NCBI GenBank assembly: GCA_902593795.1
Contig: CACJJR010000005.1
Location: forward strand, 35,580-99,579
Source: an uncultured Candidatus Actinomarina sp.
GTDB taxonomy: Bacteria; Actinomycetota; Acidimicrobiia; Actinomarinales; Actinomarinaceae
DNA: 64,000 nt
Direction of reading: 5' to 3'
Of the stretch, positions 61,701-64,000 are shown piece by piece. Position numbers and translations under genes: made by a program. The first letter of the stretch is position 1. Every line of letters starts with the position of its first letter. The notes under the pieces are model-generated. The model made no database searches. It worked only from the letters and a program-made list of their open reading frames with translations, and had not been told where the DNA came from.

Positions 61701-62256
61701 GGGATACGGAGAGGTATTAAAATCAGAATCAACTCATTCTATTATTGAACTTCAAAGCATTGACGATGAGGAAGAACTGAATGTTGTTATTGCTGGATTA
61801 ATTTCGAATGTTCAAAAAAGAGTTTCAAGAAGAGGAAATCCATGGATTCAATTTGACTTACAAGACACAACAGGATCATTAGGGGTTCTTCTATTTAATA
61901 AACTAGTTGAAAAATATAATACAAATATTGACGGCGAAATATACTTAAAAGTTTCCGGAACTTATGTTGGAGGTTCAGAAAATACAATTCGTGCAAGAGA
62001 TCTAGAAGTTATAGAGCCTTCTAAGATGGTTGAAGATTTAGATACATCTCCACTAAGAATTTCTGTAACTGAAGAAAAATTAGATAAAAAGAATTTAATT
62101 TTGCTTAAAGAATTGCTAGAAAAGTATCCAGGTTTATCAAATGTCGAGCTTGAGGTTCATGGTAATGAAAAAATAAAACTGCTTGAATTAAAAGAAATTA
62201 AAGTTAAAAAAACCAATCAATTGAAAAATGAGATTAACACATTACTTACAACATAA
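58759..62256 (+). CDS. dnaE: DNA polymerase III alpha subunit
   Basis: FVHLHAHTEYSMLDGA PHP domain, TGAGRGSAAGSIVSYCLGIT, PDIDMDFDERYRG, FNKSHSVPYALLAYQTAYLK. Confidence 0.97.
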   Translation: MSKSFVHLHAHTEYSMLDGAAKINDYLKKVKELNQPAAAITDHGNLYGALEFVRQAEILDIKPIIGYEAYVTPGSRFDRPERDKNKRYHLTLLAENNTGYQNLVELVSKAYLEGFYYKPRVDYDLLKEHAEGIIALSGCLGGEVAQHLAPDGSREEGNTANEKSYEKALEKAKNYQNIFGQDNFFIELHNHGINQQIQILDDLVNISKEIDAPLVAANDSHYVSKNDSSAHDALLCVQTNATMEDDDRFKFDGEEYYVKSSEEMRQLFPDELFPNACDNTLKIADRVNYQFSFDKDYLPDFPIDDSSLTVEEFLRKKVFIGAEQKYHEINTEVQERIDYELDVINSMGFASYFLIVGDLIEFAKSKNIRTGAGRGSAAGSIVSYCLGITGIEPLKYGLIFERFLNKGRKSLPDIDMDFDERYRGDVIQYAIDKYGQDRVAHIVTFATIKAKQAIRDAARVLGLPFSSGDKVAKLMPPMILGNTATISECLKLDENNESGYSKEFYSASEDLRKQYTADQEVKKIIDIALGLEGLRRQDGIHAAAIVISPDKITNFLPIQRKGENAEIVTQYEMHTVEKLGLLKMDFLGLRNLSIVDRTLELIGDKNLDIDNIELNDEKTYNLFSEGKMTGVFQLESRVAQSVSRSLNPKRFEDIVALVALIRPGPLGAGMHNEFTDRANSRKDIEYLHPDLETILNETYGVILYQEQVMQIAEKIAGFDLQEADNLRVAMGKKIPQVMEEQRKKFTEGAVKNGYSEQFAIEIFDQIAYFAGYGFNKSHSVPYALLAYQTAYLKANYPAEYIAASLTAVKRDKDRTAIFLSEAREMGVKVSTPDINKSESDFTVNKDEILFGLSAVRNVGDITSDKIVLERDTNGKFETIEDFLSRIDSRSLNKRGIEALAQGGGFDYFGYPRKGVFNAIPDLIDDAKSLKTQKANNQTSLFDLDAQSNNLTTIKDTEWSKKEKLEREREMLGFFVSEDPLEGYGEVLKSESTHSIIELQSIDDEEELNVVIAGLISNVQKRVSRRGNPWIQFDLQDTTGSLGVLLFNKLVEKYNTNIDGEIYLKVSGTYVGGSENTIRARDLEVIEPSKMVEDLDTSPLRISVTEEKLDKKNLILLKELLEKYPGLSNVELEVHGNEKIKLLELKEIKVKKTNQLKNEINTLLTT

Positions 62257-62269
62257 CTAAAATAATTTT

Positions 62270-62479
62270 ATGGATTTTAATGTAGAAGAATTTATAAATA
62301 GATATAAAGAAAGAGCGGAAGCTGTAAAAAGCAGATCTATACCACCTGTAGGAGGTGATGATCGGATGGCCTTTATTAAACAAGCTGAAACTGATTTTCA
62401 AGATTTCATGATAATTGCCGATTCAGATTTTACAGTGGAAGAAGAATATTTAGTATTTAAATATAAATTAGATTCTTAG
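62270..62479 (+). CDS. Small conserved-looking protein, unknown function
   Basis: 69 aa, soluble, in a gap between dnaE and thyX; -10-like TAAAAT 6 nt upstream of ATG. Confidence 0.55.
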   Translation: MDFNVEEFINRYKERAEAVKSRSIPPVGGDDRMAFIKQAETDFQDFMIIADSDFTVEEEYLVFKYKLDS

Positions 62480-63138
62480 TCAAGATTTTTACTCATAGGA
62501 AAAATTTTTGCGACAACTTCAGCACACGCAAGTGCAATATCCATATGTTCCTTTTGAGTACCATTACCAGACCTTAATTCTATGTAATGAATCCAACTTC
62601 TTAGTGTTCCATTCATATACATTCTGCTAACGGTATTTCCTTCTGGCAAAACAGCTCGTGCTTGCTCTTTTGCAATACCATTTTTAATAGCCCAATTATA
62701 AGTTTCTTTAGCATTCTCGATTAAATCTTCTTGTTTTTTTATCCACATATTCGTTATTTCTTCATCATCAGTTTCTATAGAATTTTGTCGATTTTTAAGG
62801 TCTTGTAATCTTGCTTCTCTTGTAACGAATTCAAGATCTTTAACAGGGTTAGCATAACGTTGAGAAAATTCTTGAAAACTAAATGATCTGTGTCTTAAAA
62901 TTTGCCTGGCAATATCTCTTGTTGTTTCTATTTCTAAACAAGCACTAACCATTTCAAGGGGAGACCAATGAGCATTTTTAATAAGATATTTTATTAACTT
63001 TTCACTAGTTTCAGTATTTAGTTGATTAGATGGATTAGAAACCCTAGCACAGAATGCAACCAGTTCTTGAGCGTTATCAATACCATCATCTATAAATTCT
63101 TTAGTAGGAGTAGAATAACTTATTAACTTTACTTTCAT
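62476..63138 (-). CDS. thyX: Flavin-dependent thymidylate synthase
   Basis: ThyX signature RHRSFSFQEFSQRYA; LRSWIHYIELRSGNGTQKEH. Confidence 0.95.
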   Translation of the reverse strand: MKVKLISYSTPTKEFIDDGIDNAQELVAFCARVSNPSNQLNTETSEKLIKYLIKNAHWSPLEMVSACLEIETTRDIARQILRHRSFSFQEFSQRYANPVKDLEFVTREARLQDLKNRQNSIETDDEEITNMWIKKQEDLIENAKETYNWAIKNGIAKEQARAVLPEGNTVSRMYMNGTLRSWIHYIELRSGNGTQKEHMDIALACAEVVAKIFPMSKNLD

Positions 63139-63167
63139 TTATGTAACTATATTAAAATAATAAAAAT

Positions 63168-63431
63168 ATGTTTTTATTAAGAATAATTGTTTTTTTAATA
63201 CTGGTATCTTTATTGATTATTTTATCTTACCCGCTTTTAATTATTTATGATTTTTCTAGAGGTGGAAGTGGTTTTGGAATATGTAATGATCTTGTTAACT
63301 GCGTAATACCAGTAACAGAGGGGCCAAGATTGTTAATTCTATTAATATCTTCATTCTTTGTATTAGTTTTCTTCTTACGATTAATTATGAAATTTATTAA
63401 TACTATAAATGAAGAAAAGTCTATTCTTTAA
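63168..63431 (+). CDS. Small membrane protein, unknown
   Basis: 87 aa with two TM segments. Confidence 0.5.
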   Translation: MFLLRIIVFLILVSLLIILSYPLLIIYDFSRGGSGFGICNDLVNCVIPVTEGPRLLILLISSFFVLVFFLRLIMKFINTINEEKSIL

Positions 63432-64000
63432 TTACTAGATATATAGATATAAGTACAAGAATTACTCCAAACCAATTTAATAAATTTAAAAATTCATTTG
63501 CTACCAATATTCCTATTAGTAAAGCAAAAATTGCTTCTAAACTTAAGATTAAAGCTGAAGTAGATGCCTGAATAAGCTTTTGACCATATAGTTGTAAATA
63601 AAATGCACCAACATTAACTACAAGACCTAAAAAGATTACTGAGAACAAGTATTCTGGAAGAAATACAAATTCAGATAATGATATTAAAGGTAAGCACAAA
63701 ATAGTTCCGGTGAGTGATTGAACAAACATAAGTTGAGAGATATTCTGGTTTTTTACATATCGTTCGACTAAAACAATGTGCATTGCATAAGCCGCTGCAC
63801 ATATCAGCGTAAATAAATTTCCAAAAACTTGTGATATATCATTTATTGATATAAGCACTATTCCCGTAAATCCAAGAATTGAATAGATATAGTTTTTTGT
63901 TTTTAGATCAGTATTATTAAAAAGCTTAGAAAGAAAAGGTGTTAATACTATATAAAATCCTGTAACTACGCCAGAATTTATTGTTGATGTTGTTACCAAT
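63421..64000 (-). CDS. EamA/DMT-type transporter (partial; N-terminus beyond the window)
   Basis: Repeated hydrophobic helices, LVVNVGAFYLQLYGQKLIQASTSALILSLEAIFALLIGILVANEFLN. Confidence 0.8.
   Translation of the reverse strand, partial: LVTTSTINSGVVTGFYIVLTPFLSKLFNNTDLKTKNYIYSILGFTGIVLISINDISQVFGNLFTLICAAAYAMHIVLVERYVKNQNISQLMFVQSLTGTILCLPLISLSEFVFLPEYLFSVIFLGLVVNVGAFYLQLYGQKLIQASTSALILSLEAIFALLIGILVANEFLNLLNWFGVILVLISIYLVIKE

Noticed and set aside
1-64000. Mobile element, prophage, CRISPR array, toxin-antitoxin or defence island
   Set aside because: Searched by eye for transposase, integrase, direct-repeat spacer arrays and nuclease/helicase islands; nothing beyond single housekeeping-like nucleases (HNH, DnaQ-GIY-YIG).
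1-64000. tRNA or rRNA genes
   Set aside because: The few intergenic gaps longer than 70 bp contain no recognisable tRNA T-loop (GGTTCGAATCC-like) or cloverleaf; no rRNA sequence seen.

Overview
This is a 64 kb chromosomal window that is AT-rich and very densely packed. Gene content and synteny suggest a streamlined, low-GC actinobacterium, possibly marine and Actinomarinales-like (inference). Supporting markers are an F420-type LLM oxidoreductase, DUF3040, the Nif3/zinc-ribbon/RNase H trio, a DnaQ+GIY-YIG fusion, and sepF-yggT after ftsZ. The main blocks are: a polysaccharide/sugar-nucleotide segment; PEP carboxylase; an M15 peptidase; an RND/MMPL exporter; rnpB (RNase P RNA, - strand); a complete-looking System I cytochrome c maturation operon; an ilvB-ilvN-ilvC-leuA-leuB operon with a divergent queG-ilvD unit; a division/cell-wall (dcw) cluster from mraZ to yggT; an inverted ileS; and dksA-like/lspA/rluD-like/dnaE and thyX. 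I saw no mobile element, phage, CRISPR array, tRNA or defence system. The most informative signals are regulatory. (1) There is an unannotated 16-aa leader peptide, MKNLNVVISKLVLLLI, followed by a perfect 8-bp hairpin and a U-tract terminator upstream of ilvB, i.e. a branched-chain amino acid attenuator. (2) Its predicted -10 is a palindrome (ACTATAGT) shared with the divergent queG-ilvD unit. (3) Five 10-bp-phased MraZ-box-like repeats lie across a consensus promoter, which also implies the mraZ start is mis-called. (4) A long hairpin resembling the actinobacterial mraW RNA motif sequesters the rsmH start codon. (5) IleRS carries HYGN in place of the class I HxGH signature. (6) Seven of eight convergent gene pairs overlap at their 3' ends. 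All calls come from reading the sequence; no searches or folding calculations were run.
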